Assembly: GCF_001424755.1 (NCBI RefSeq)
Contig: NZ_LMRF01000001.1
Coordinates: 1,083,744-1,147,743 of the forward strand
From: Marmoricola sp. Leaf446
Lineage (GTDB): Bacteria > Actinomycetota > Actinomycetes > Propionibacteriales > Nocardioidaceae
Reading direction: 5' to 3'
DNA length: 64,000 nucleotides
Below are positions 43,305-51,546 of this stretch, piece by piece. Under the pieces are notes generated by a model. That model worked only from the letters and a program-made list of their open reading frames with translations. It was not told the DNA's origin and made no database searches. How positions within the stretch are numbered: the first letter of the stretch is position 1; each line of letters starts with the position of its first letter. The position numbers and the translations under genes were made by a program.

Positions 43305-44333
43305 TCAGACCCGCGCGACCCGCGGTGCGACCTCGGTGCCGAGCAGCTCGATGCCGCGGAGCAGGTCGTCGTGGGCCAGGCGCGGGTTGGTCATCTGCAT
43401 CGAGAGCCGGTCGACACCGCCGAGCTGCTCGGCGACGCGGCGGATCTTCTCGGCCAGCGTGTCGGGGTCGCCCATGAAGAAGGCGCCGTCGGGGCCGGAG
43501 GTGGCGTCGAACTGGCCGCGGGTGGGGGCGCGGAAGCCGCGCTCGCGGGAGATCGTGCTGAACATCTGGTGCCAGCCGGGGTAGATCGTGTCGGCCGCCT
43601 GCTTCACCGACTCGGCGACGTAGCCGAAGACGTGCAGCCCGACCTGGAGCTTCTCCGGTGCGTGCCCGGCCTGTGCTCCGGCGCGGCGGTAGAGCTCGAC
43701 GAGCGGGGCGAACTGACGCGGCTCGCCGCCGATGATCGCGATCATCAGCGGCAGGCCGAGCAGGCCGGCGCGGGCGAACGACTCCGGGGTGCCGCCGACG
43801 CCGACCCAGATCGGCAGCGGGTCCTGCAGCGGGCGGGGGTAGACCGTCTGGCGGACCAGCGGCGGCCGGTGCCGGCCCGACCAGGTGACCTCCTGCTCGT
43901 CGCGCAGCCGCAGCAGCAGCTCGAGCTTCTCGGTGAACAGCGAGTCGTAGTCGGCGAGGTCGAGCCCGAACAGCGGGAACGCCTCGGTGAAGGAGCCGCG
44001 CCCCACGACGAGGTCGATCCGGCCCTTGCTGATCAGGTCGAGGGTCGCGAACTGCTGGAACACCCGCACCGGGTCGTCGGCGCTGAGCACCTTGACCGCG
44101 CTGCCGAGGCGGATGCGGGAGGTGCGGGCCGCGGCGGCGGCCAGGATGATCGGGGGAGCGGAGTCGTAGTACTCGCGGCGGTGATGCTCGCCGATCCCGA
44201 ACGAGTACAGCCCCGAGGTCTCGGCGAGCGTGATCTCCTCGAGCAGGTGCTCCATCCGCTCCGCGGGGCCGACCACGTGGCCGGTGGTCGGGTCGGTGAC
44301 CTCTGCGACGAAGCTGTCGATGCCGATGTGCAC
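43305..44333 (-). CDS. Luciferase-like (LLM class) flavin-dependent oxidoreductase
   Basis: A 342-residue TIM-barrel protein with the bacterial luciferase-like features LYSFGIGEHHRREYY, IRLGSAVKVLSADDPVRVFQ, GRIDLVVGRGSFTEAFPLFG and PIWVGVGGTPESFARAGLLG. It uses reduced flavin (FMNH2 or F420H2) to oxidise an unknown substrate. GTG 44333 is chosen for GGAGAGG 5-6 nt upstream and the clean HIGIDSFV family start; the longer form would add 18 unrelated residues. It is divergent from the SDR gene. Confidence 0.88.
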   Translation of the reverse strand: MHIGIDSFVAEVTDPTTGHVVGPAERMEHLLEEITLAETSGLYSFGIGEHHRREYYDSAPPIILAAAAARTSRIRLGSAVKVLSADDPVRVFQQFATLDLISKGRIDLVVGRGSFTEAFPLFGLDLADYDSLFTEKLELLLRLRDEQEVTWSGRHRPPLVRQTVYPRPLQDPLPIWVGVGGTPESFARAGLLGLPLMIAIIGGEPRQFAPLVELYRRAGAQAGHAPEKLQVGLHVFGYVAESVKQAADTIYPGWHQMFSTISRERGFRAPTRGQFDATSGPDGAFFMGDPDTLAEKIRRVAEQLGGVDRLSMQMTNPRLAHDDLLRGIELLGTEVAPRVARV

Positions 44334-44410
44334 GGGTGCCTCTCCACCGGGTCGGGCGGTCCGCCCCGTCGCATCGAATTCAACCACCCGCTCGCCTAGG
44401 CTCCGGAGGC

Positions 44411-45196
44411 ATGGACCTCCAGCTGCGCGACTCCCTCGTCCTCGTCACAGGCGGCAGCAAGGGCATCGGCCTCGCCGTCGCCCAGGTCGCGCTCGAGGAG
44501 GGTGCGCGCGTCGCCCTGGTCTCCCGCGGGCAGGACAACCTCGACGCCGCGGCGGCCTCCCTGGACGCCGGCGACCGCGTCACGACGTACGCCGCGGACC
44601 TCCAGGACCCGCAGCAGGCGCTCGACGTCGTCGGCCGCGTCGAGCAGCAGGCCGGGCCGATCGAGGTGCTCGTCAGCTCGGCCGGCGCGGCGCGTCGTAC
44701 GCCGTTCGCGGAGCTCGACGCCGCAGCCTGGCACGCCGCGATGCAGGCGAAGTTCTTCACCTACGTCCACGTCGTCGACCCGGTGGTGAAGCTGATGGCC
44801 GAGCGCGGCCGGGGCAGCATCGTCAACGTGATCGGGTCAGGTGGAAAGCGCGCGGCGCCGACCCACCTGGCCGGGGGAGCGGCCAACGCGGCGCTGATGC
44901 TGGTCACCGCGGGCCTCGCGAACGCCTACGGACCCAGCGGGGTGCGGGTCAACGCCGTCAACCCCGCCGCCACGCTGACGGAGCGGCAGAGCGAGGGCCT
45001 CAAGGCCACCGCGCGGTTGGAGGGCATCTCCGAGGAGGAGGCGCTGGCCCGGCAGGTCGGCAGCGCGCCCCTCGGTCGTCTCGCCGAGCCCCGGGAGGTC
45101 GCCGAGACGGTCGTCTACCTCGCCTCGGCCCGGGCCAGCTACGTCAACGGCGCGATCGTGTCGATGGACGGCGGGGCGACACCGATCGTGGTGTGA
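44411..45196 (+). CDS. SDR-fold protein lacking the Tyr/Lys active site
   Basis: A 261-residue Rossmann-fold protein. The cofactor loop LVTGGSKGIG (residues 11-20) and the segments SAGAARRTPF and VRVNAVNPAA are intact. Where the YxxxK motif should stand the sequence reads HLAGGAANAALM, giving Gly155 and Asn159 in place of the catalytic Tyr and Lys. Ser143 remains. A divergent SDR branch with GGAANAAL exists in other bacteria as far as I recall, so this is probably not a mutation but its chemistry is uncertain. ATG 44411 has GGAGG 1-2 nt upstream and TAGGCT 8 nt upstream. Confidence 0.85.
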   Translation: MDLQLRDSLVLVTGGSKGIGLAVAQVALEEGARVALVSRGQDNLDAAAASLDAGDRVTTYAADLQDPQQALDVVGRVEQQAGPIEVLVSSAGAARRTPFAELDAAAWHAAMQAKFFTYVHVVDPVVKLMAERGRGSIVNVIGSGGKRAAPTHLAGGAANAALMLVTAGLANAYGPSGVRVNAVNPAATLTERQSEGLKATARLEGISEEEALARQVGSAPLGRLAEPREVAETVVYLASARASYVNGAIVSMDGGATPIVV

Positions 45197-45777
45197 CGCG
45201 CCACCGCCGCCCGGGCGAGCGCCCGGGCGGTGTCGAGCGGCATCCCGCCGTCACCCGAGAGGCAGCCCCGCGCCCGGGCGGCCAGCGCCCCGTCGTACAC
45301 CAGCAGCAGCTCGGTCGCGAGCGCTCCCGGGTCGGCCGCGCCGGTCGCCGCGGCCTCCGCGTGGAGCCGCTCGTGGAGCAGCCGCGTGTCGGCGGCCACG
45401 ACCTCGTGCGCGGGATGCGTGGGGTCGACCACCTCCACCGACGCGGCGAGGAAGGCACAGCCGCGGGCGCTGCCGGGGGAGCGCTGGAACTCCGCCAGCG
45501 CGTCCAGCACCGACAGCGCCCGGGCCACCGGGTCGTCGCCGCACCGCTGGAGGACGGCGTCCCAGGTGGTCCGCCAGCGCTCGAGTCGCCGGGTGAGGTA
45601 GGCCGCGACCAGGTGGTCCTTGCCCCCGAAGTGGGCGTAGAGCGTCGCCGGCGCCACGCCCGCCCGGCGCAGCACCGCGTCGACCCCGGTGGCGGCGATG
45701 CCGTGCTCGTAGAACAGCTCCTCGGCGGCGTCGAGCAGCCGCTCGCGCGCCGGGGCCCGGGTGTCGTCAATGGCCAT
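45139..45777 (-). CDS. TetR-family transcriptional regulator
   Basis: A 212-residue protein. The N-terminal helix-turn-helix domain (RERLLDAAEELFYEHGIAAT, GVDAVLRRAGVAPATLYAHF, GGKDHLVAAYL) is typical TetR; the rest is an effector-binding domain. It probably represses the divergent MFS gene and itself. ATG 45777 lies 7 nt after TACAGT (45790-45785), a leaderless start. Its 3' end overlaps the 3' end of the convergent SDR gene by 58 bp. Confidence 0.92.
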   Translation of the reverse strand: MAIDDTRAPARERLLDAAEELFYEHGIAATGVDAVLRRAGVAPATLYAHFGGKDHLVAAYLTRRLERWRTTWDAVLQRCGDDPVARALSVLDALAEFQRSPGSARGCAFLAASVEVVDPTHPAHEVVAADTRLLHERLHAEAAATGAADPGALATELLLVYDGALAARARGCLSGDGGMPLDTARALARAAVARHTTIGVAPPSIDTIAPLT

Positions 45778-45784
45778 GCGGAGT

Positions 45785-45819
45785 ACTGTAACGATCACTA
45801 TGATGAAACGAACGTTTCA
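45785..45819. promoter_or_regulatory. Divergent promoter region with TetR-type palindrome
   Basis: The 22-bp gap between the two start codons carries TACAGT for the tetR gene. A 16-bp palindrome, TGAAACG-AA-CGTTTCA (45804-45819), overlaps the first codons of the MFS gene. A regulator bound there would block both transcription and early elongation. Assignment of the palindrome to this TetR is inferred from position. Confidence 0.7.
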
Positions 45820-47002
45820 GTCGGGGCCGACGGCCGTCGTCGCGGCGGGCACCGGGCTCATCGCGATCACCTACGGCGTGGTCCGCTACGGCTTCGGGCT
45901 GCAGCTGCCCGTGCTCGCCCGGGAGTTCTCGCTCTCCTCCGGGCTGGCGGGGCTCGTCGCGGCAGGGAGCTTCGCGGCGTACTGCGTGGCCGCGCTCGCC
46001 GCCCAGCGCCTGATCGACCGGCCCGGGGCCCGGGCCGTGCTCTGGCTGGCCGCGCTCCTCGCGGCCGCGGGCGCGACGACCGTGGCGCTCGCGACCACCA
46101 CCCCGGCGCTCGCCGCGGGTGTGCTCGTCGCCGGCAGCGCCGCCGGGGCGGCGTCGCCGGCGATGGTGGTCGCCGTCGCCGCGTCCGTACGCCGCCCGCT
46201 CGCCGCCCGCGCCCAGGCGGTCGTCAACGCCGGGACCGGCGTCGGGGTGGCCGTGACCGGGGTGGCCGTGCTGGCGGTGCCGGAGGCCTGGCGCCCGGCG
46301 TGGGCCGTGGCGGCCGTGGGCGCGCTGCTCGCCGCCCTGGTCGTCGACCGGCGCACGGCCTGGCCGGCGCCGGTCCCGCAACCGCCCGACCGGGCCCGCC
46401 GCCCCCGCGGCGCGAGCCTGAGGCGGGCCTGTGCCGCCGCGGCGGTCGCCGGGCTCGGCAGCGCCGCCTTCTGGACCTTCGGCCGCGACCTCGTGACCAC
46501 CACGGGTGGTCTGCCGGGGCGCACCACCGCCGCGCTGTGGGTGCTGCTGGGCACGGCCGCCGTGCTCGGGGCGCTGAGCGGCGACGCCGTCCGCGTGCTG
46601 GGGCTGCGCCGTGCCTGGACGCTGACGGCGGGCCTGAGCGCGCTCGGCACCGCGCTGCTGGCGCTCGCGCCCGGCCAGGTGGCCGTGGCCGCGCTGGCCG
46701 CGGCGCTCTTCGGCGGCGCCTACACCGCGCTCAGCGGGGTCCTCATCGCGTGGGCGGGGGTCGTGCGGCCCGGCACGGCCGGCCAGGCCACGGCGACGCT
46801 GTTCGTGGCGCTGACCGGCGGCCAGGCGCTGGGCGCCGCGGCGACCGGGCTGCTGGCCGAGCGCGTCGGCGTCCTCGCGGCGTTCTGGGCGTGCGCGGCG
46901 GTGCTGCTGGTGGCGGCGGGGATCCGGCCGTCGGCTCAGGCCAGCCCGAGCCGGTCCAGCACCCAGGCGAGCGTGAAGGCCCGGCGGGCCCACGCCTGGT
47001 AG
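45800..47002 (+). CDS. MFS transporter (YbfB-like)
   Basis: A 400-residue protein with about 12 hydrophobic segments, beginning AGTGLIAITYGVVRYGFGLQ, as in the YbfB/YjiJ MFS group. A loop RPLAARAQAVVNAGTGVGVA follows TM4. The substrate is unknown; control by a divergent TetR suggests drug or metabolite export. Two ATGs (45800, 45803) are possible; I give the first. The last 22 codons overlap the end of the convergent oligopeptidase gene by 67 bp, so the C-terminal sequence (SPSRSSTQASVKARRAHAW) may be an accidental read-through extension. Confidence 0.87.
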   Translation: MMKRTFQSGPTAVVAAGTGLIAITYGVVRYGFGLQLPVLAREFSLSSGLAGLVAAGSFAAYCVAALAAQRLIDRPGARAVLWLAALLAAAGATTVALATTTPALAAGVLVAGSAAGAASPAMVVAVAASVRRPLAARAQAVVNAGTGVGVAVTGVAVLAVPEAWRPAWAVAAVGALLAALVVDRRTAWPAPVPQPPDRARRPRGASLRRACAAAAVAGLGSAAFWTFGRDLVTTTGGLPGRTTAALWVLLGTAAVLGALSGDAVRVLGLRRAWTLTAGLSALGTALLALAPGQVAVAALAAALFGGAYTALSGVLIAWAGVVRPGTAGQATATLFVALTGGQALGAAATGLLAERVGVLAAFWACAAVLLVAAGIRPSAQASPSRSSTQASVKARRAHAW

Positions 47003-49056
47003 CGCCCGGACACCCCGCCGTGGCCGGCCGACATCTCGGTCTTGAGCAGCACGTCGGGGCGCCGGTCGGGGGCGGTGGAGCGCAGCTTCGCGACCCACTT
47101 GGCGGGCTCGACGTAGAGCACCCGCGTGTCGTTGAGCGAGGTCTCGGCCAGGATCGGCGGGTAGTCCTGCTCGCTCACGTTGTCGTAGGGCGCGTAGGAG
47201 GCGATGTAGTCGTAGACGTCCGCGTCGGCCTCGGGGTTGCCCCACTCGTCGTACTCCGTGACCGTGAGCGGCAGCGTCGCGTCGAGCATGGTGGTCAGGT
47301 TGTCCACGAACGGCACCCCGGCCACGATCCCGTCGAACAGCGCGGGCGCCTCGTTGGCCACCACGCCCATCAGCAGACCACCGGCGCTCCCGCCCTCGGC
47401 GACCAGTCGGCTGGCCCAGCCCTGCGCCCGCAGGTGCTCGCCGCAGGCGACGAAGTCGGTGAAGGTGTTGCGCTTGTGCAGCAGCTTGCCGTCGTCGTAC
47501 CACCGCCGGCCGAGCTCGCCGCCGCCGCGGACGTGGGCGATCGCGAACGCCGCGCCCCGGTCGAGCAGCGAGAGCCGCGCCACCGAGAAGTACGGGTCCA
47601 TGGAGGCCTCGTAGGAGCCGTAGCCGTAGAGCAGGGTCGGCACCGGCCCGCCTGCGCGCGCGTCGCGGCGCACGACCAGGGAGATCGGCACCTGCTCCCC
47701 GTCGGGGGCGGTGGCCCACAGCCGGTGCTCCTCGTAGGCGTCGGCGTCGAAGTCGCCCAGCACCGGCGTACGCCGCAGCAGCGTGAGCGACCGTGAGGCG
47801 ACGTCGAAGTCGTAGACCGACGCCGGCACCGCGAGCGAGGCGAACCCGAGCCGGATCACCGGGGCGTCGAACTCGCGGTTGCCGCGCAGGCCCACGGTGT
47901 AGACCTCGCGGTCGAACGGCACCAGGAAGTCGTCGGCGACACCGTCGTCGTCCAGCGTCAGCACGCGCAGGCGGGACAGGCCGCCGCTGCGCTGGCTGAC
48001 CACGAGGTGGCCGGCGAAGGCGTCGACGTCCTCGATGCGGGTGGACGGGTCGTGGGCGAGGAGCGGCTGCCACTCCTCGACCGGCGTCGGGTCGACCGGG
48101 GCGGTGGCGACGGCGAAGTCGGGCCCGTCGGCGTTGTGCGTGACCACGAACCGGTCCTCCCCGGCGATCACGGCGTGCTCGAGGCTGTAGTCGAGGTCGT
48201 CGCGGCGGGGGAGGAAGACCCGCAGGCCGAGCTCGGGGCGGGTGACGTCGAGGACGGCGTACTCCGCGGTCGTCTTGGAGTGCGACACCACCATCACGAA
48301 CCGCTCCGAGCGGGTGCGCCCCACCCCGACCGCGAACCGCTGGTCGGTCTCGTGGCGGACCAGCTCGTCGGCGTCCTGCTCGGTGCCGAGCACGTGGCGC
48401 CACACCTTGTCGGCGCGCCAGGAGTCGTCGACGGTGACGTAGTAGAGCGCGGTGCCGTCGGGGTCCCAGGTCACGCTGCCGGCCGTGCCGACCAGCCGGT
48501 CGGGCAGCTCCTCGCCGGTGCGCAGGTCCCGGACCCGCACCTCGTAGCGCTCGTCACCCACCACGTCGGTGGCCCACGCCAGCAGGTGCTCGTCGGGGCT
48601 GACGGTCGAGGCACCGAGGGAGAAGAAGTCGTGTCCCTGGGCCAGGGCGTCGAGGTCGAGCAGCACCTGCTCGCCGGGCAGTGCGGGCCGGTCGGGCGCG
48701 GTGTCGGCCGGCACGGGCGGGGTCCAGTCGGCCGGGTCCGCGACGGGGACGCGGCACGACGCGCCGTACTCCCGACCCTCGAAGGACCGGCCGTAGTACC
48801 AGTGACCGCCCCGGCGCACGGGCACCGAGAGGTCGGTCTCCTGGGTGCGCGAGCGGATCTCCTCGACGACCGTGTCGCGGAGGCCGGCGAGGTGGGCGGT
48901 CGCCTGCTCGGTCCAGGCGTTCTCGGCCTCCAGCAGCCCGAGCACCTCGGGGTCGTCCTTGGCGCGCAGCCACTCGAGGTCGTCGTGGCGCTCGCGGCCG
49001 TGGATCACGCAGGTCGTGCGGCGGGCGGGGGCCAGCGGGGGGAGGGAGTCGGGCAC
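46936..49056 (-). CDS. ptrB: Oligopeptidase B (S9A prolyl oligopeptidase family)
   Basis: A 706-residue serine peptidase. The N-terminal beta-propeller is recognisable from WLRAKDDPEVLGLLEAENAW, SWRADKVWRHVLGT and similar blades. The C-terminal alpha/beta-hydrolase domain has RGGGELGRRWYDDGKLLHKR, VAEGGSAGGLLMGVVANEAP (nucleophile), and a late EMSAGHGGVSGRY histidine motif. It cleaves short peptides after basic residues in the cytoplasm. GTG 49056 lies 6 nt after TAGGCT (49068-49063), so it is leaderless. Confidence 0.94.
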   Translation of the reverse strand: MPDSLPPLAPARRTTCVIHGRERHDDLEWLRAKDDPEVLGLLEAENAWTEQATAHLAGLRDTVVEEIRSRTQETDLSVPVRRGGHWYYGRSFEGREYGASCRVPVADPADWTPPVPADTAPDRPALPGEQVLLDLDALAQGHDFFSLGASTVSPDEHLLAWATDVVGDERYEVRVRDLRTGEELPDRLVGTAGSVTWDPDGTALYYVTVDDSWRADKVWRHVLGTEQDADELVRHETDQRFAVGVGRTRSERFVMVVSHSKTTAEYAVLDVTRPELGLRVFLPRRDDLDYSLEHAVIAGEDRFVVTHNADGPDFAVATAPVDPTPVEEWQPLLAHDPSTRIEDVDAFAGHLVVSQRSGGLSRLRVLTLDDDGVADDFLVPFDREVYTVGLRGNREFDAPVIRLGFASLAVPASVYDFDVASRSLTLLRRTPVLGDFDADAYEEHRLWATAPDGEQVPISLVVRRDARAGGPVPTLLYGYGSYEASMDPYFSVARLSLLDRGAAFAIAHVRGGGELGRRWYDDGKLLHKRNTFTDFVACGEHLRAQGWASRLVAEGGSAGGLLMGVVANEAPALFDGIVAGVPFVDNLTTMLDATLPLTVTEYDEWGNPEADADVYDYIASYAPYDNVSEQDYPPILAETSLNDTRVLYVEPAKWVAKLRSTAPDRRPDVLLKTEMSAGHGGVSGRYQAWARRAFTLAWVLDRLGLA

Positions 49057-49076
49057 CCGTCGAGCCTAGACAGGCC

Positions 49077-49661
49077 TCACTCGGCCACGAGCTGCCGGAT
49101 GACCGCGGCCGGGTTGCCGACGGCCAGCACACCGGCCGGCAGGTCGCGCGTGACCACCGAGCCGGCGCCCACGACCGTGCCGGCCCCGACGGTGACGCCG
49201 GGCAGCACCGTCACGCCGTCACCGAGCCACACGTCCGGCCCGATCGTGACCGGCCGGGCGACCCGCCAGCCGTCGCGGCGCTGGCCGGCGTCGAGGGGGA
49301 GGGTGACGGTGAGCAGCCGCACGTCGTGCCCGATCCGCACGTCGTCGCCGACGCTCACCGGGGCGGCGTCCTCGACGACCAGCCCGCCCGCGACCTCCAC
49401 GCGGTCGCCGAGCCGGAGCTGCTCGCCGAGCCCAACGCGCAGCGGGCCGCGGACCTCCACGTCGGTGCCGACCTGGCCGAGCAGGTCCTCCAGCAGCGAG
49501 CGGCGGGTGTCGCGGGCGCTGGCCGGGGTCGCGGCGTGGGTCGCGGCCAGGTCGGCCGCGCGGTCCGCGCGGGTGGTGAGGTCGCGGTCCAGGGCGTACG
49601 GCTCACCGGCGAGCATGCGGTCGCGCATCGTGCGCGGGGGGCCGAGGGTCTCTGCAGGCAT
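49077..49661 (-). CDS. Left-handed beta-helix O-acetyltransferase
   Basis: A 194-residue protein. An N-terminal maltose-acetyltransferase-like helix pair (RMLAGEPYALDRDLTTRADR) is followed by hexapeptide repeats (VSVGDDVRIG, VTIGPDVWLGDGVTVLPGVT, VGAGTVVGAGSVVTRDLPAG). The expected catalytic His is seen only as GHDVRLL, unlike the HPxD of the canonical enzymes. It transfers acetyl from acetyl-CoA to a sugar or other acceptor. ATG 49661 lies 7 nt after TAGCGT (49674-49669). The gene is 20 bp upstream of ptrB in the same direction. Confidence 0.85.
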   Translation of the reverse strand: MPAETLGPPRTMRDRMLAGEPYALDRDLTTRADRAADLAATHAATPASARDTRRSLLEDLLGQVGTDVEVRGPLRVGLGEQLRLGDRVEVAGGLVVEDAAPVSVGDDVRIGHDVRLLTVTLPLDAGQRRDGWRVARPVTIGPDVWLGDGVTVLPGVTVGAGTVVGAGSVVTRDLPAGVLAVGNPAAVIRQLVAE

Positions 49662-49693
49662 GGGGGACACGCTAGGCGTGGAACGATGGGCGC

Positions 49694-50494
49694 ATGGACA
49701 CCGTGCGGCCGATCGAGACCTGGCTCACCGACATGGACGGCGTGCTCGTCCACGAGGAGGACGCCATCGTGGGCGCGAGCGACTTCGTCGAGGCGCTCAA
49801 GGCGTCGGGCAAGAAGTTCCTCGTGCTCACCAACAACTCCATCTTCACCCCGCGCGACCTGCGGGCCCGGCTGCTCGGCAGCGGCATCGACGTGCCCGAG
49901 GAGTCGATCTGGACCTCGGCGCTGGCCACCGCGGACTTCCTGGCGGACCAGCGGCCCGAGGGCACGGCGTACGTCGTGGGGGAGGCCGGCATGACCAACG
50001 CGCTGCACGACATCGGCTACGTGATGACCGAGCGCAACCCCGACTACGTCGTGCTCGGCGAGACCCGCACCTACTCCTTCGAGGCGATCACCAAGGCGAT
50101 CCGGCTGATCGAGTCCGGCGCCCGCTTCATCGCCACCAACCCCGACCCGAGCGGTCCCAGCCCCCAGGGCACGCTGCCGGCGACCGGCTCGGTGGCCGCG
50201 CTGATCAGCCGCGCGACCGGCCGCGAGCCCTACTACATCGGCAAGCCGAACCCGCTGATGATGCGCAGCGCGCTCAACCGGCTCGAGGCCCACTCCGAGA
50301 CCACGGTGATGGTCGGCGACCGGATGGACACCGACATCATCAGCGGCCTCGAGGCCGGCATCCGCACCGTCCTGGTCACCACCGGCTCGACCCGCCCCGA
50401 CATGATCGACACCTTCCCCTACCGCCCCACCCGCGTCGTCGACTCCGTCGCCGACCTTGTCGAGCTGGCCTCGACCGCCGCCGGCGAGATGTAG
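49694..50494 (+). CDS. HAD-IIA family phosphatase (NagD-like)
   Basis: A 266-residue HAD hydrolase. Motif I is LTDMDGVLVHE (Asp13 and Asp15), motif II LVLTNNS, motif III KPNP and motif IV VGDRMDTDI, with the class IIA cap between II and III (KAIRLIESGARFIATNPDPSGPS). Such enzymes dephosphorylate nucleotides, pyridoxal phosphate or 2-phosphoglycolate. The ATG lies 6 nt after ACGAT, so it is perhaps leaderless. It is divergent from the acetyltransferase and ends 5 bp before the convergent CNNM gene. Confidence 0.93.
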   Translation: MDTVRPIETWLTDMDGVLVHEEDAIVGASDFVEALKASGKKFLVLTNNSIFTPRDLRARLLGSGIDVPEESIWTSALATADFLADQRPEGTAYVVGEAGMTNALHDIGYVMTERNPDYVVLGETRTYSFEAITKAIRLIESGARFIATNPDPSGPSPQGTLPATGSVAALISRATGREPYYIGKPNPLMMRSALNRLEAHSETTVMVGDRMDTDIISGLEAGIRTVLVTTGSTRPDMIDTFPYRPTRVVDSVADLVELASTAAGEM

Positions 50495-50499
50495 CCGCC

Positions 50500-51546
50500 C
50501 TAGCGCCCCTCGGCGTGGGCCGCGTCGCGGATCTCGCCGACCAGCTCCTCGATGACGTCCTCGAGGGTGGCCACGCCGACGACCTGGCCCGCGGGGTCCA
50601 CGACCCGCGCCATGTGGGCGCCGCGCGCCTGGATGGTCTGCAGCGCGCCCACCAGGGTGTCCTCGGTGCGGACGGTCGCGAACGGCCGGATCCACTTGTC
50701 CTCCACGACCCGCGCCCGGCCCTGGGGGTCGGACTGGAGCACGTCCTTGATGTGCAGGTAGCCGACCAGGGCCCCGTCGTCGGCCGCCACCGGGAAGCGG
50801 GAGAAGCCGGTGCGGGCGCACACCACCTCCACGTCGGAGGCGCGGGCGCCGCGGCGTACGGTCTCCAGGTCCGCGAGGGGCAGCAGCACGTCGGCGACGG
50901 TGCGCGAGGTGAACCCCAGCGCGCCGGAGAGGCGCTCGTACTCCCGCTCCTCCAGGAGCCCCTCGGCGCGCGACTCGTCGACCATCGCCTCCACCTGCTC
51001 GCGGGTGAAGGAGGAGCTGACCTCGTCGCGGGGCTCGATGCGCAGCAGCCGGATCAGGCCGTTGGCGATGGCGTTGAAGAGCCAGACCACGGGACGGAGC
51101 ACGGTGATGACCAGCATCATCGGCGGCCCGAAGAGCAGCGCGGCCCGCTCGGGGCCGGCGAGCGCGAGGTTCTTGGGCACCATCTCGCCCAGCACGACGT
51201 GGAGGTAGACCACCACGACCAGGGCGATCACGAACGCGACCGGGTGCACCCACACCTCGGGGATGCCCACCGCGTGGGCGACGGGCTCGAGCAGGTGGGC
51301 GAGCGCGGGCTCGGCGACCGCACCGAGGCCCAGCGAGCACACGGTGATGCCGAGCTGGGCGCCCGCCATCACCAGCGAGACCTTCTCCATCGCCTGGAGG
51401 GTCGAGCGCGCCATCCGGGAGCCCTGCTTGGCCCGCGGCTCGATCTGCGTGCGCCGCGCGGAGACGAGAGCGAACTCGGCGCCGACGAAGAACGCGTTGG
51501 CGAGCAGCAGCGCGACGCCGAGCAGCAGGGCGGCCTGGGTGCTCAT
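50500..51546 (-). CDS. CNNM/CBS-domain membrane protein, shorter paralogue
   Basis: A 348-residue protein. The CNNM domain with about four membrane segments contains NAFFVGAEFALVSARRTQIE, AGAQLGITVCSLGLGAVAEP and LGEMVPKNLALAGP. A CBS pair follows (VADVLLPLADLETV, GFSRFPVAADDGALVGYLHI; FATVRTEDTLVGALQ, VVGVATLEDVIEELVGEI). There is no CorC_HlyC domain at the C-terminus, unlike its neighbour. Metal export is the family role. The ATG overlaps the stop of the upstream paralogue, so they form a two-gene operon. Confidence 0.92.
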   Translation of the reverse strand: MSTQAALLLGVALLLANAFFVGAEFALVSARRTQIEPRAKQGSRMARSTLQAMEKVSLVMAGAQLGITVCSLGLGAVAEPALAHLLEPVAHAVGIPEVWVHPVAFVIALVVVVYLHVVLGEMVPKNLALAGPERAALLFGPPMMLVITVLRPVVWLFNAIANGLIRLLRIEPRDEVSSSFTREQVEAMVDESRAEGLLEEREYERLSGALGFTSRTVADVLLPLADLETVRRGARASDVEVVCARTGFSRFPVAADDGALVGYLHIKDVLQSDPQGRARVVEDKWIRPFATVRTEDTLVGALQTIQARGAHMARVVDPAGQVVGVATLEDVIEELVGEIRDAAHAEGR

